From Thermatribacter velox (lineage in GTDB: Bacteria > Atribacterota > Atribacteria > Atribacterales > Thermatribacteraceae), in NCBI RefSeq assembly GCF_038396615.1, contig NZ_CP121689.1:1500001-1564000 (forward strand): DNA of 64,000 nucleotides, in the 5' to 3' direction. A model generated the notes under the pieces. The model saw nothing but the letters and a program-made list of their open reading frames with translations, made no database searches and was not told where the DNA came from. Within the stretch, counting starts at the first letter, position 1. Each line of letters opens with the position of its first letter. Of the stretch, positions 1 through 9,570 are shown one piece after another. A program made the position numbers and the translations under genes.

Positions 1-294
1 TATTTCGATATCTTTTTGAATAACCTCAATACCACCCACCAGAATAGAGATAAACACATAATCCGTACCCGGAAGTGCTTCTCTCCTCTCGGTGGTAGCA
101 AAAATCTGATTCTCGCCAAGGCCGTTTTCTCTAAACAGGCGACGTGCAATTCTCTCAATATAGCTCAAGCGCTTAGTATCAATATCAACCAGCGCTACCT
201 CAATTTCTTCTTTCGGAAAAGGGAAAGAAACAAGATCCATGAGCAATCTCTGAGTAAAGATCAAGCTTCCAGCGCCAATAAAAGTGATTTTCAT
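1..294 (-). CDS. Glycoside hydrolase family 4 protein, N-terminal part (cut by window edge)
   Basis: Only the first 98 codons are present; the frame runs open to base 1. The protein opens with MKITFIGAGSLIFTQ, the GxGS Rossmann NAD-binding start typical of GH4 enzymes, and continues with a beta-strand ending in VALVDID and a TDYVFISI segment, both usual in this family. GH4 enzymes hydrolyse alpha- or beta-glycosides, often 6-phosphorylated, by an NAD+/Mn2+ redox mechanism in the cytoplasm. It lies 18 bp after a UroD-like gene as the last visible member of the GH38/ABC operon, so it probably cleaves an imported oligosaccharide. The sugar specificity (glucosidase, galactosidase, glucuronidase) cannot be told from this fragment. 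Confidence 0.85.
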   Translation of the reverse strand, partial: MKITFIGAGSLIFTQRLLMDLVSFPFPKEEIEVALVDIDTKRLSYIERIARRLFRENGLGENQIFATTERREALPGTDYVFISILVGGIEVIQKDIEI

Positions 295-312
295 AGGCTT
301 ATCTTCCAGGAG

Positions 313-1491
313 TTATCCTGAAGTGACGGAAATAGGATAACTACCATATCTTTTACATAATTCTCTCATAAAAACGATATTCTCGAAAGGCGTATCACGA
401 TGAACTTGATCTCCAGTGCCCAACACAAAACCTCCTCCACTAGCAGCCTTATAAATGCAATCTTTAACCTCTGCCTCAATCTCTCCCAGTGTACCTTCGC
501 ATAAAACTCGTGTGCGAACATTTCCTTTCAAAGCTAACCTATCTCCAAACCTTCTCTTCACCAATCCAAGATCCACATCTCCAAGAGGAGGACTCTCAAG
601 TGGACAAAGCAAATCTACACCCGCTTCTGCAATATCTTCAATTATTCCCATCACACGACCATGCTGGTGGAGATGCAACGGTTTCCCAAACATATGAGCA
701 AATTCAGTGATTTCTCTCAAAAAGGGAATTTCCCATTCCCGGTACAACTTTGGATTAATAATGGGTATCGCAGAATAAGAACAACCTACAAAGAACTCGT
801 CGAATTTTTTAGTAACTTTACAAATAGCTTTCATCTTTTCTTTGGTATGATCTATAAACTCACGATGAAGTCTTTTAAAAAAAGAAGGATGCTCAAAGAG
901 ATCTTCAAAAACTTTTTCTAATCCTCCTTCACGAGATGAAATAAGAAGATCAAAAAAAAGACCGCTAATTGCCAATGACACAATTCCAGCATCTCCAGTT
1001 TCCTTATAAGCTTCTTCTATCTCTTCCGCAACTATTTCAAAAGAAGGAGGAAAAAGAAATTTTTTGTATTCTATCCAGTCTTCAAATGCCTTGACAGGGC
1101 GTTCTAACAACCAAGGAGCATCGTCCCGTGGAGCAACAAAAACCTCACGAAAAACCATTTTGTTAGTTGACTTAAAAAGGTGTATTTCGACAACCTCCTC
1201 ATTCCGATAAATAACATTCGCTTCCTCTTCTAAATCATTACTAATCATCTTTGGGAAAACAGTTATCCACCCACACACATCAAAAAATTTTGCACACCCA
1301 AGCTGGGCTTTCCAAAGAGGTACTTTATGAAATTTTGGTAGAAAGAAACTCCCGGGGCTCACTTCGTAAAATTTTAATCCGGTAAGCCTTGCTGGCACAA
1401 GAAAAAAGAGTTCAGGGGCGCAAGGTACACAATCTATTTCTTTGCGAAACAAAGCCCCAAGATATCTTTCCTTATGACTTAGGCTTCGCAT
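313..1491 (-). CDS. Uroporphyrinogen decarboxylase-family (UroD-like) protein, second copy of the operon
   Basis: About 392 residues, a UroD/MtaA-type TIM barrel. The start at 1491 (MRSLSHKERYL) is preferred over 1515 because a GAAAGG ribosome site lies about 9 bases upstream; it overlaps the end of the preceding UroD-like gene. The equivalent of the HxC zinc motif of corrinoid methyltransferases (MtaA, CmuA) reads HLHQHG here, and the distal Cys position reads GTGDQV, so the metal site looks altered. True HemE is unlikely: the gene sits in a sugar-uptake operon with GH38 and GH4 enzymes and there are no other haem genes. A methyl-transfer role on a sugar or its aglycone is a guess; the substrate is unknown. 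Confidence 0.8.
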   Translation of the reverse strand: MRSLSHKERYLGALFRKEIDCVPCAPELFFLVPARLTGLKFYEVSPGSFFLPKFHKVPLWKAQLGCAKFFDVCGWITVFPKMISNDLEEEANVIYRNEEVVEIHLFKSTNKMVFREVFVAPRDDAPWLLERPVKAFEDWIEYKKFLFPPSFEIVAEEIEEAYKETGDAGIVSLAISGLFFDLLISSREGGLEKVFEDLFEHPSFFKRLHREFIDHTKEKMKAICKVTKKFDEFFVGCSYSAIPIINPKLYREWEIPFLREITEFAHMFGKPLHLHQHGRVMGIIEDIAEAGVDLLCPLESPPLGDVDLGLVKRRFGDRLALKGNVRTRVLCEGTLGEIEAEVKDCIYKAASGGGFVLGTGDQVHRDTPFENIVFMRELCKRYGSYPISVTSG

Positions 1492-2579
1492 ACACACCAA
1501 ACCTTTCACAAACAAGATGAGCCGTTAAGGCGTTCTCTACAGGCACTGCTGAAGTTAACGAATTGCAACTCGAAAGAATATATCTCCCACCCTGACCTAT
1601 TTTTTCTACTAATTCTTTAACTTTAATACTAATTTCATATGGTTTCCCAAAAGGCAAAAGTTGGTTCAAATCTAAGTTACCAATAAGAGTAATTTTTTTT
1701 GCCATACCTTTCCTTAATAAGGAAAATATCATTACCAGCAGCTGGTTGCAAACCGTGCAAAGAGTCAATGCCTAATTCTACTAAAATATCAATTACCGTA
1801 CTTACCCGTCCACAAGCATGCAGGTTAACCAAAGACCCTTTCTTATGCACTTCATCCACAAGCGTCTTCATAAATCGAAAATCAATCTCGTATAAATCTT
1901 GAGGCGCTATAAATGTGCCATTATTATGAGCAAAATCATCGGCTAACCATATACACTCCGCACCTTTTTCGATGGCCTTTTGCGCCATTTCTTTGGCAAA
2001 ATCGTAAAAACGGGTAGCAAAATTTACCACTTCTTTCTTATTATCCTTTATATAAAACATTAGACGTTCATATCCGATAAGTTCGGCAAACATTGAAAAA
2101 CCTACATCAATCTGACACGCAACGAAAAAGGGAGAGTCATTCAACCAAAGTTCAATATTATCCCAAGAAAACTCTTCTGGCTTTGGAAATCGATATTTTC
2201 TCAGATCGTCTATATTTGTTAAAGGATGATAAATGGTCTCAAAGGTATAAGGCGAAAGAATAAGCACTCTGCCCCACAAATCCCTTACAACTGGATAGCC
2301 ATCTCTTTTGCTAATTTCGTTCAACTTTTGAAGAGGAAACACAACCAAAAAGTCGCAACCAAGCAATTCTCGAGCTTTTAAGTGTGCTTGAAATTCTGTC
2401 TCGCTCAACCGGTCAAAAGCCCAGTGAATATTAGAGTTTTTACGAGCAAAAGGCATTTCAGTTCCTGTCAATCTCTCTACAAGAAAATCGTCGATCATGA
2501 CTTCCCCATGAGGAATTTTATCTGGAATTTCCCCTTTTAATGTTTTCCTCATCCTTTCTCTCTGAGGTGTAAGCATCAT
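1472..2579 (-). pseudogene. UroD-like (MtaA-type) protein, broken or recoded by a frameshift in an A8 run
   Basis: The frame from 2579 (MMLTPQRERM) runs to a stop at 1677 after KERYGKK. Homology resumes in another frame as KKITLIGNLDLNQLLPFG and runs to 1472. The switch falls on eight consecutive A on the minus strand (plus-strand T run at about 1688-1695); seven A would give one protein of about 368 residues. The N-terminal part has NLHACGR (HxC) and the C-terminal part SSCNSLTS (Cys), together the zinc-ligand set of MtaA-like methyltransferases. It overlaps the GH38 stop (ATGATG) and the next UroD-like start, so it is translationally coupled. It may be a sequencing error, a recent mutation or programmed slippage. 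Confidence 0.8.
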
Positions 2580-5299
2580 GAACTTTTCCCTTCTTCCCTA
2601 CACAACTCGACATTCAAAATTCCCTTTGGTTTGAACTCTAACAACAACACATTACCCTCCTCAACATCAACTGATGCAATCCTCTCCTCTAAAGCATTCA
2701 CAATGAAAGCTTTATTTATCTTCAAAATTGGGGATAGATGAAGTTCAACTGAACGAACTACTTTATCAGGATTCCATAACCTAAGTATCCATCCGCTCCC
2801 ATTTTCTTTTTTCTTGAAAGCTGACATCAAAATTTTCTCGTCGTTAAAAGCGATTAATCCCATTCCAGAATTTAGCTTTCCAACATGTCTTCCAGAAAAC
2901 TCAAAGAAAAGAGGTTTCACAAAATGATCAACGAAACCGTAGGAGGAAAGCTTGCTCCAGTGTTCAATAAGGGGAAAAACTACAAATTCCGCTTCAAAGA
3001 AGTCTTCCAAATACTGCGCATTTGGTGTAGAAAGTTCTGGCGCAGTAAAAGCGTTACTCCTTTCAGGGACAGAATCCACACTCAAAAAACCAATACATCT
3101 AAGAAGCGTGAGATAAAAGAAGCCATCTTCAGAAATTTCGTATTCCTTAAGCCAACCTTGGTCAACAAAAAGCAGTCCTCCTTCTTGATCCCCCACAAAC
3201 ACAAAACGGTCTTTAGGCTTAGTCGAAGAAGATTTTTCAGGCCAAAATGCATCATCCATTTTTTCTAAAATTTTTCTATTAACAACATCAAAGAAAACCT
3301 CAGCTTCTGAAGAAACAATTTTTTCTCCCACTTCAAAACCTATTCTCAAACGATGATCAGCGGCTTCATTTTTAAAACACACCTTTATTTCTACAAATTC
3401 TGCACCAGCGCGCAATGTGTAAAAAACTTTTATCTTTTGCTCAACAGTTTCCGATGTTCGCCTTACTCGACTTGGATCAATGGCTTTGGGAATTTTCAAT
3501 AAATGCTCAATTTTAAAAGTAGTTTTTAAGGGAGAACAAAATACCTTTTCAATCTGTCCAAAGTGCGAAGTAACAATAGCGTTGCCTTCAGGAGGCGAAA
3601 ACATATAATGATCGCCTCTATCTCCTGAATCTTCTATAAAGCCAAATTTTGGATAAACCTTTCCACTTCTTTTGTCTTCCAAGAAAACCGAACCATTTTT
3701 GAAAAGAAGTCTTAAAGAGGAATTTTCCATGAAATCGATGCCACTCACGACTGGGTCTTCAACTTTTGTAGGCAAAGAAGGCAAAATATTTAGAAAGTTG
3801 CTCAATTCCTTTTTTCGCTCTTCCAGAGGCGTACCAATTTTAGAATTTTCTACTTTTTCCACACCAATAATCTTACACCCAAAGGGGGGGATATAATCTA
3901 TATAAGCAGAAATACAAGCTTTTACAATCTCTTCACCTTTCCAACAGTAATCCATCAGTTTCCTTTTAGAAAGGTAGTTTTTAATTTTACTAATCTCTGC
4001 GATCGCGAAAGGAATTAAATTTCCAGATTCATCAACAAATACATAATCTCTTGCCGACTCGTCTATGCCAAAGTGCACACAAAAATCAAAAACACCTGAA
4101 AGAGCATAAGGAGTTGGGTTAACTATTGCTACATTATTTTCAAAATCTCGAGAATATAGGTTAGCCAAAGAATAACCAGCAGCATAAGCAACTCTTTTAG
4201 CAATCTGAAAAACTTGATGTGCTCTTACCAAAGCATCATCAGTAACTTCATCTACATGCGCACCGTATATAACATCGTGAAATTGGTTATTAAATTGAAT
4301 CCTCCAAGCAAGATCCAAGAATTCTTTAGGGTAACAATCAATGCCCATCATGTCCACCAAAGAGCACAATGGTTCCGCAAGGCGCTCCAAATAGACTTCT
4401 GCAGCACGGATTTCTTTTTTAAGCGGAATCCTACTAGAAAGAACTCCAGGTAAAACAAAAGAAGTTTGAGTTGCCCTCAGCTCGCCTTCATATTCTTCAA
4501 TATCGGTGGATAATTCTTCCCTAATTGAATCCGCGTATTTCACAAGGTTAGAATGAATGAAACGATAATCCGGAAGCCGTTTGTTTAAAAAGTCAATAAT
4601 TTCTGGAATGTCTTCTCTTGGTTCTTGATGATCGTGGCCTTCCATAAACAGATAATTCGACGTGGAAGCAAACTTAGACAACATCACAATGTTGTCAGCA
4701 GCTATCTTTACAATGGCTTCCCAATCTTCAGGAAGCCTACCAAAATTTACATAAGCAAACGGCATGACCAAGAAAAGAACTTTGCTTTTTCCATCAGGAC
4801 CCTTCCAAATAAACTCACTCTTCGTAATTCCTAGAGATCCCATTACACCACGCCAAGCAACCATAACATCTAACCCAAACAGATTCAGAACCTGAGGCAT
4901 TTGGGAAGGGTGTCCGGCCATGTCACAAAGGTAAGCAATAGGCATAAATCCACCAAACTTCTTAGCTTCATTAACACCCCATAGGATGTTTCTAACAATC
5001 CCTTCAGGACTGACCATGTATTCATCAGGTAAAATATAAAAAGGGCCTACTAAAAGCTTGCCCTTTTTAATCAGGTTTTCTATGCGTGGACGATTTTCTG
5101 GTTTCAGCTCTAAATAATTAAGCAATGCACTCACTTGACCATCAAACATAAAATACAAATATCTATCATTCCCCTCCAAAATCTTCAAAAGCTTATCAAC
5201 GAGAGGAACAAGACGCATCTGATATTCCCTAAAAGGGGAATACCACTCTGGATCCCAGTGAGTATGAGAAACAATATGAATCGTGGGCTTTCGCTTCAT
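2576..5299 (-). CDS. GH38 alpha-mannosidase
   Basis: About 907 residues, full length for bacterial GH38. The N-terminal catalytic domain starts with the HTHWDPEWY zinc/active-site motif. GPFYILPDEY follows, and CDMAGHPSQMP holds the expected catalytic nucleophile Asp. EGHDHQEPR and QFNNQFHDVIYGAH give further active-site residues. The C-terminal half is the usual beta-sandwich. There is no signal peptide, so it acts in the cytoplasm on imported alpha-mannosides. The start at 5299 (MKRKPTIHIV) is chosen because a GGGGGG ribosome site precedes it; 5314 is the alternative. It follows the two permease genes and overlaps the UroD-like gene by four bases, which makes mannosides the best guess for the transporter's cargo. 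Confidence 0.92.
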   Translation of the reverse strand: MKRKPTIHIVSHTHWDPEWYSPFREYQMRLVPLVDKLLKILEGNDRYLYFMFDGQVSALLNYLELKPENRPRIENLIKKGKLLVGPFYILPDEYMVSPEGIVRNILWGVNEAKKFGGFMPIAYLCDMAGHPSQMPQVLNLFGLDVMVAWRGVMGSLGITKSEFIWKGPDGKSKVLFLVMPFAYVNFGRLPEDWEAIVKIAADNIVMLSKFASTSNYLFMEGHDHQEPREDIPEIIDFLNKRLPDYRFIHSNLVKYADSIREELSTDIEEYEGELRATQTSFVLPGVLSSRIPLKKEIRAAEVYLERLAEPLCSLVDMMGIDCYPKEFLDLAWRIQFNNQFHDVIYGAHVDEVTDDALVRAHQVFQIAKRVAYAAGYSLANLYSRDFENNVAIVNPTPYALSGVFDFCVHFGIDESARDYVFVDESGNLIPFAIAEISKIKNYLSKRKLMDYCWKGEEIVKACISAYIDYIPPFGCKIIGVEKVENSKIGTPLEERKKELSNFLNILPSLPTKVEDPVVSGIDFMENSSLRLLFKNGSVFLEDKRSGKVYPKFGFIEDSGDRGDHYMFSPPEGNAIVTSHFGQIEKVFCSPLKTTFKIEHLLKIPKAIDPSRVRRTSETVEQKIKVFYTLRAGAEFVEIKVCFKNEAADHRLRIGFEVGEKIVSSEAEVFFDVVNRKILEKMDDAFWPEKSSSTKPKDRFVFVGDQEGGLLFVDQGWLKEYEISEDGFFYLTLLRCIGFLSVDSVPERSNAFTAPELSTPNAQYLEDFFEAEFVVFPLIEHWSKLSSYGFVDHFVKPLFFEFSGRHVGKLNSGMGLIAFNDEKILMSAFKKKENGSGWILRLWNPDKVVRSVELHLSPILKINKAFIVNALEERIASVDVEEGNVLLLEFKPKGILNVELCREEGKSS

Positions 5300-5320
5300 T
5301 GCCAAACCCCCCAAGGCTCT

Positions 5321-6160
5321 TTAGTATTTCAAGCCAGTAAAAGAAAGACCCCTTATAAAAGATTTGCTAAAGAACGCATAAACTACCAAGATGGGCAAAA
5401 TGGATAGCGCTGTACCAGTAATAACTACGTCGTATCTTATCCCTGTTTCCCATTGAAGAGAAGCAAGAGCTAAAGTAACAACATACATCTCTTTCTTGCT
5501 AACAACAAGAAGAGGCCACAAGAGATTGTTCCAAGACCACATGAAGGTAAAAATACCAAGAGCCGAAATAGCAGGTAGAGAGAGGGGCCAAATGACCATA
5601 AAATATATCCACCACTCTGAAGCACCGTCAATACGTGCAGCCTCGATAAGATCCGTAGGAATATTTTCAATGAATTGCCTCATAAGAAAAATACCGAAAG
5701 CACTGAGGCACATTGGTATAATAAGACCCTTAAAACTGTTTACCCAGCCAAAATCACTAACCATTACATACAAAGGGAGCATTATCGTTACAAAAGGAAT
5801 CATCATAGTGCTTATCAAAACAGTGAACAAAACCTCCTTAAACTTAAACTTAAATTTGGCAAAGACGTAACCAGCAAGCGAACTGGTAAAAACCACCAAA
5901 CAAGTAATTCCTCCAGCAACAAATAACGAATTAATAAAATACCTTCCAAACCGCATATTCTTAAAAAGATACTTATACGTTCGCAATGTCGCTTTTTCTG
6001 GTAGAAAGGTCGAGGGTACTTTTACTATTTCCCTTGCCGGCTTGAAAGAGGAAGTAAAAAGCCATAGAACAGGTAAAAAAGAAATAATTGTTACCACAGC
6101 AACTAGAATATAACTGATCACCAATCCTAAACGCTTTTTATAAAAAAACCTCCTCTTCAA
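5321..6160 (-). CDS. Carbohydrate ABC transporter permease, MalG type
   Basis: 279 residues with about six membrane segments and the EAA loop EAARIDGASEWW near residue 173 that docks on the ATPase. A TTG start at 6160 is chosen: it overlaps the stop of the upstream permease (TTGA) and has AAGGAG 9 bases upstream, whereas the ATG at 6169 abuts that site. It works with the MalF-type partner and the binding protein 7112-8410. No ATPase gene lies in the operon, so a shared MsmK/MalK-type ATPase elsewhere must energise it, as is common for this family. Confidence 0.9.
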   Translation of the reverse strand: MKRRFFYKKRLGLVISYILVAVVTIISFLPVLWLFTSSFKPAREIVKVPSTFLPEKATLRTYKYLFKNMRFGRYFINSLFVAGGITCLVVFTSSLAGYVFAKFKFKFKEVLFTVLISTMMIPFVTIMLPLYVMVSDFGWVNSFKGLIIPMCLSAFGIFLMRQFIENIPTDLIEAARIDGASEWWIYFMVIWPLSLPAISALGIFTFMWSWNNLLWPLLVVSKKEMYVVTLALASLQWETGIRYDVVITGTALSILPILVVYAFFSKSFIRGLSFTGLKY

Positions 6161-7038
6161 TATTCCCATCTCCTTCTTAAGACTTTCAGCTGTATAAGCG
6201 TAAAAACAAAAATAACGGCAAACATGATTACCGCTGCAGCACACGCGTATCCCAGTCTCATATGGTGAATAGCATATCTATAAATAAAAAACGACATGAC
6301 ATAATTACTGGGCCTAACGTCATTCATACTAGGAGCTGCTAACATAGCAACTCTTTCAAATACTTGAAATGCACCAATTAAAGTAGTAACAAATACAAAG
6401 AGAGTTACATTCGCCAAAAGGGGCAACTTAATTCTAAAAAAAACCCGCCATTCGTTTGCCCCATCAATGCGCGCCGCTTCCTCAAAGTCTTTTGGTATTT
6501 CAAGCAAACCGGCAAGGAAAAGTACAGCGCTATAACCGAGGCTCTGCCAAATATCCACCAAAGAAGCTGCCACGATAGTCTGACCTGGGTGAGAGAGAAA
6601 TCTCTGCGTAGGTAGACCTAGCAATTCTAAAACCTGATTTACCATTCCGAATTTCGGCTGTAAAAGCCAGCGAAACAAAATACTCATAGAAGTAATGCTT
6701 GCTACGTAAGGAGCAAATATCAAACCTAAAAAGAGGTTCCGAAGTTTATTTATTCTCTCAAGAAGCACCGCCACAAAAAGACCAATAGGGATACCCAGAA
6801 AAATTCTAATTGCAACAAAAATAAATGTATTCTTAATAGAAACAAGGAAAGTTTTATCCCTAAAAAGTTCTTTATAATTAGCTAGACAAACAAAAGGGCT
6901 ACCGGCGGGATCAATAACATTCCACTCATACATACTAATTCTAAAAGAATTTATAGCTGGGTAAAAGAAAAAAACCATAAACCACGCTGTAACTGGTACA
7001 AGCACAACCAAAGGAAAATATTTTGTTTTCAAATGCAC
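6157..7038 (-). CDS. Carbohydrate ABC transporter permease, MalF type
   Basis: 293 residues, six membrane segments, EAA loop EEAARIDGANEWR near residue 187. A GTG start at 7038 (VHLKTKYFPLV) is chosen because a strong GGGGGGAG ribosome site lies just upstream; the longer frame to 7122 would run through the intergenic hairpin. It forms the heteromeric channel with the MalG-type subunit, whose start overlaps its stop. A long hairpin separates it from the binding-protein gene upstream, which probably lowers permease output relative to binding protein. Confidence 0.9.
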   Translation of the reverse strand: MHLKTKYFPLVVLVPVTAWFMVFFFYPAINSFRISMYEWNVIDPAGSPFVCLANYKELFRDKTFLVSIKNTFIFVAIRIFLGIPIGLFVAVLLERINKLRNLFLGLIFAPYVASITSMSILFRWLLQPKFGMVNQVLELLGLPTQRFLSHPGQTIVAASLVDIWQSLGYSAVLFLAGLLEIPKDFEEAARIDGANEWRVFFRIKLPLLANVTLFVFVTTLIGAFQVFERVAMLAAPSMNDVRPSNYVMSFFIYRYAIHHMRLGYACAAAVIMFAVIFVFTLIQLKVLRRRWEY

Positions 7039-7060
7039 GCTCCCCCCTTCCAAGAAAAAA

Positions 7061-7098
7061 GTGGTAACGAGAAAAGTATATACTTTCCTCGTTACCAC
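7061..7098 (-). terminator. Long stem-loop after the binding-protein gene, attenuator-like
   Basis: Arms 7061-7078 and 7081-7098 (GTGGTAACGAG...) pair over 18 bp with one mismatch and a two-base centre. On the minus strand the hairpin is followed by a T6 run, so it can act as a partial Rho-independent terminator or 3' mRNA stabiliser between binding protein and permease genes. The other five importers of this window have a hairpin at the same place. Confidence 0.75.
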
Positions 7099-7111
7099 TA
7101 TAAACCTCTTC

Positions 7112-8410
7112 TTACCACTCAATTTTTGCTTTTGGAGCTTCTGGGTACTTTTTTCTAAAATTGGTTATAGCTTCGTTACACTGCTTTGTCATTTCCTCTA
7201 ATGCTTCCTCAACGGTCATCTCTTGGTAAATAACAGAACTCATGAGACGCTGCAAAGAATCTTTGATGATGCTGTCATTTCCAAAGGGCCCCCAAAACTT
7301 TGCTTTGGGTAAAAGATCTAACAGTGGAAGCAACCAAGAGCGAAGCTCATCTTGGAAATATTCAGGTTTTGCCAGCTCCTTTAACGGCGATATGCCTGGA
7401 TTTTCTTCTAAAAAAGCAAGCTGCGCTTCAGGGGTCGTCATGTAAGCAACGAATTTAAAAGCGACATCTTTGTGCTTGGTCCCACTCCAAACAGCAACGT
7501 TCCAAGTATCTACATGAGTCACTATTGGCTCGGTGGCACCAAAGAACGGAGGCTTTATAGCAAAACCAAAGTTAAGTTCTGGATACGTCATTTTAGAAAA
7601 AGGTATATACTCTCCCCACATAAACGCCATAGCAGCCAACTCTTGAGCCAAGGCATCAAAACTAGCAGGTAAATCTACGCTGTCAAATCTGTAAGTGTAG
7701 TATATATCATAGAAAAATTGCAAAGCCTTTCTTGCTTCCTCGGTCTGATAGTTAAATAGACCCGTATCATTATCGTAAAACTTTCCCCCTTGTTCAGCTA
7801 TAAAATCCCAGAAGTAAACTTGGTTATTATACTCACGTGCACTAAACCCTGCTATCTCAACATTGCCTCGAGAATCTCTTTTAGTGAGTTTCTCTGCGTA
7901 TTCCAACATCTGTTCCATCGATGTAAATCTATCTACTTTTTCAAGACCCGCTTCTACAAGCATATCCAAATTTATCACTATTCCAGCGTCACCAAGTGGA
8001 TCAGGAATTCCAAATGCATAAACTTTATCAAAAGGAGCCTGAAGATAATACTCTGGCCAACATTTTTCTTTTAATTCTTCCACTGTAAAGATATCTTCAG
8101 GGAACGGGAGAATCGATTTAGTATAGACCATCTCCATAATGTCTTCTCCACGAGGGGTAAATATATCGCTTGCTTCTCCAGCAGCAAGGGCTGATTTAAT
8201 CTTAGTTGCAATATCAGCTTGAGGTTCTACCGTAACCTTTATATCAGGATTTTTTTCCATAAACATAGAAGCAACTCTCTCGAAGCCTCTGCGGTGTGGG
8301 TCAAAACCATGGCACCATATAGTTATTTCCGTCTGGGCACACGCAAACATGCCCCAGCTCACTAAAAGCATCACACTTATAACACCCAGCACTATCAATA
8401 TTCTCCTCAT
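7112..8410 (-). CDS. Extracellular sugar-binding protein of an ABC importer
   Basis: About 432 residues, family 1 (MalE-like) binding protein. The start at 8410 (MRRILIVLGVISVM) follows AAGGAGGT and gives an N-terminal signal peptide ending near FACAQ; the mature part begins TEITIWCHGFDPHRRGFERV. It binds the carbohydrate outside the membrane and hands it to the two permeases downstream. With a GH38 mannosidase and a GH4 enzyme in the operon, a mannose-containing oligosaccharide is the likely ligand (inference). Expression is probably controlled by the LacI-type protein encoded upstream. Confidence 0.9.
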   Translation of the reverse strand: MRRILIVLGVISVMLLVSWGMFACAQTEITIWCHGFDPHRRGFERVASMFMEKNPDIKVTVEPQADIATKIKSALAAGEASDIFTPRGEDIMEMVYTKSILPFPEDIFTVEELKEKCWPEYYLQAPFDKVYAFGIPDPLGDAGIVINLDMLVEAGLEKVDRFTSMEQMLEYAEKLTKRDSRGNVEIAGFSAREYNNQVYFWDFIAEQGGKFYDNDTGLFNYQTEEARKALQFFYDIYYTYRFDSVDLPASFDALAQELAAMAFMWGEYIPFSKMTYPELNFGFAIKPPFFGATEPIVTHVDTWNVAVWSGTKHKDVAFKFVAYMTTPEAQLAFLEENPGISPLKELAKPEYFQDELRSWLLPLLDLLPKAKFWGPFGNDSIIKDSLQRLMSSVIYQEMTVEEALEEMTKQCNEAITNFRKKYPEAPKAKIEW

Positions 8411-8428
8411 CTTTCTAAACCTCCTTAC

Positions 8429-8438
8429 AAAACGTTTT
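8429..8438. promoter_or_regulatory. Candidate LacI-family operator upstream of the binding-protein gene
   Basis: AAAACGTTTT is a perfect 10-bp palindrome with the central CG usual for LacI-family operators. It lies just upstream of the ribosome site of the binding-protein gene. A related AACGTT core is found in the lacI promoter at 9576-9581. Assignment rests on motif form and place only. Confidence 0.4.
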
Positions 8439-8523
8439 TTGGAGAAAACCCGAAAAATACTCACTCTTTCTCCTGCGACAACCCCACTTTTAATTAAGAC
8501 ACCTCCTTTCTAAGAAAAATCCT

Positions 8524-9549
8524 TTACCGCTCAGGTGCTTTTGTCGACTCTCTAACTATCAACTTCTCCTCAAGAACCACCTCCCTCGAATTTTCTTCAA
8601 TCTGCTTCTCAATCCGCTCTAATAGCAGCGTAGCTGCTGCCTTCCCTGCTTCATAAGTGGGAATTTTCACACTGGTTAAGGGGGGTTCAAGTACTTCCCC
8701 AATAACATCATCTACCCCAATCAGCGAAAGCCTTTCTGGAATAGAAATGGAATTCTCCCGAGCTGCTTTCAAAACACCTATCGCCAGCTGCTCACTAAAG
8801 GCAAAAACTGCAGTAGGAAGTTCTTTTCTTGCAAAAAGCATTTTAGCGCCCAGATAGCCACTTGCCTGTGAGTAATCACTCACCTCCACAACCAACTCTG
8901 GAAATATCTCCACTCCAGCCTCTTCCAATGCCCTCTTGCAACCAGCAAAGCGCCGTTTGCTAATCCCGCTCCCCCTTACTTTCAGAAAGCCTATTTTGCG
9001 ATGACCGAGCTCGAGCAGGTGTCTGACCGCTTTATAGCAGCCTCCCTCAGCGTCTCCAGTCACCGTATCCAGTGCAGCAACCCGGGTTGAACCATAGCAA
9101 TTCACCACTGGAATACCATTAGCAATGGCAGTTTCAGCCATTTCCTTCAAAGCCTGGTTAAAGGGTGCTGAGTAAATGATTCCTTCTACCCGGTTGCGAA
9201 TAAACATTTTCAAAAAACGCTCGGTCTTTGTGATATCGTTATCATTATTGCAGATGATTACACTGTAACCTTGCTCAAAAGCCACATCTTGAATCCCTCG
9301 CGCAATACCTGCATAAAAGGGATTGGCAATATCTGGCAAAAGATACCCTAAGGTATAAGTTTTTCGAGTACGCAAGCTTTTGGCAACCAGGTTATGGTTG
9401 TAACCAAGCTTTCTGGCCGCTTCCAGAACTCTGGACTTTGCTTCTTTACTCACATAACCATAACCACCAAGAGCTCTGCTCGCGGTTGCTACCGACACTC
9501 CAGCTTCCCTGGCCACGTCTTTTATGGTTACTATTTCTTTTTTTGCCAT
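8524..9549 (-). CDS. LacI-family transcriptional regulator
   Basis: 341 residues. The N-terminal helix-turn-helix is TIKDVAREAGVSVATASRAL (residues about 7-26), followed by the hinge helix region ending NLVAKSLRTRKT. A periplasmic-binding-protein-like sugar-sensing domain follows (YLLPDIANPFYAGIARGIQ onward). It is the first gene of the minus-strand mannoside operon and sits 113 bp before the binding protein, so it most likely represses that operon and itself until a sugar or sugar phosphate binds. The start at 9549 has AAGGAGG upstream. Confidence 0.92.
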   Translation of the reverse strand: MAKKEIVTIKDVAREAGVSVATASRALGGYGYVSKEAKSRVLEAARKLGYNHNLVAKSLRTRKTYTLGYLLPDIANPFYAGIARGIQDVAFEQGYSVIICNNDNDITKTERFLKMFIRNRVEGIIYSAPFNQALKEMAETAIANGIPVVNCYGSTRVAALDTVTGDAEGGCYKAVRHLLELGHRKIGFLKVRGSGISKRRFAGCKRALEEAGVEIFPELVVEVSDYSQASGYLGAKMLFARKELPTAVFAFSEQLAIGVLKAARENSISIPERLSLIGVDDVIGEVLEPPLTSVKIPTYEAGKAAATLLLERIEKQIEENSREVVLEEKLIVRESTKAPER

Positions 9550-9570
9550 CCACTTCCTCCTTCCAGGATT

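Noticed and set aside
7039-7122. Longer MalF-type start through the intergenic hairpin
   Set aside because: It would overlap the binding-protein gene and encode the hairpin; a GTG at 7038 has a much better ribosome site.
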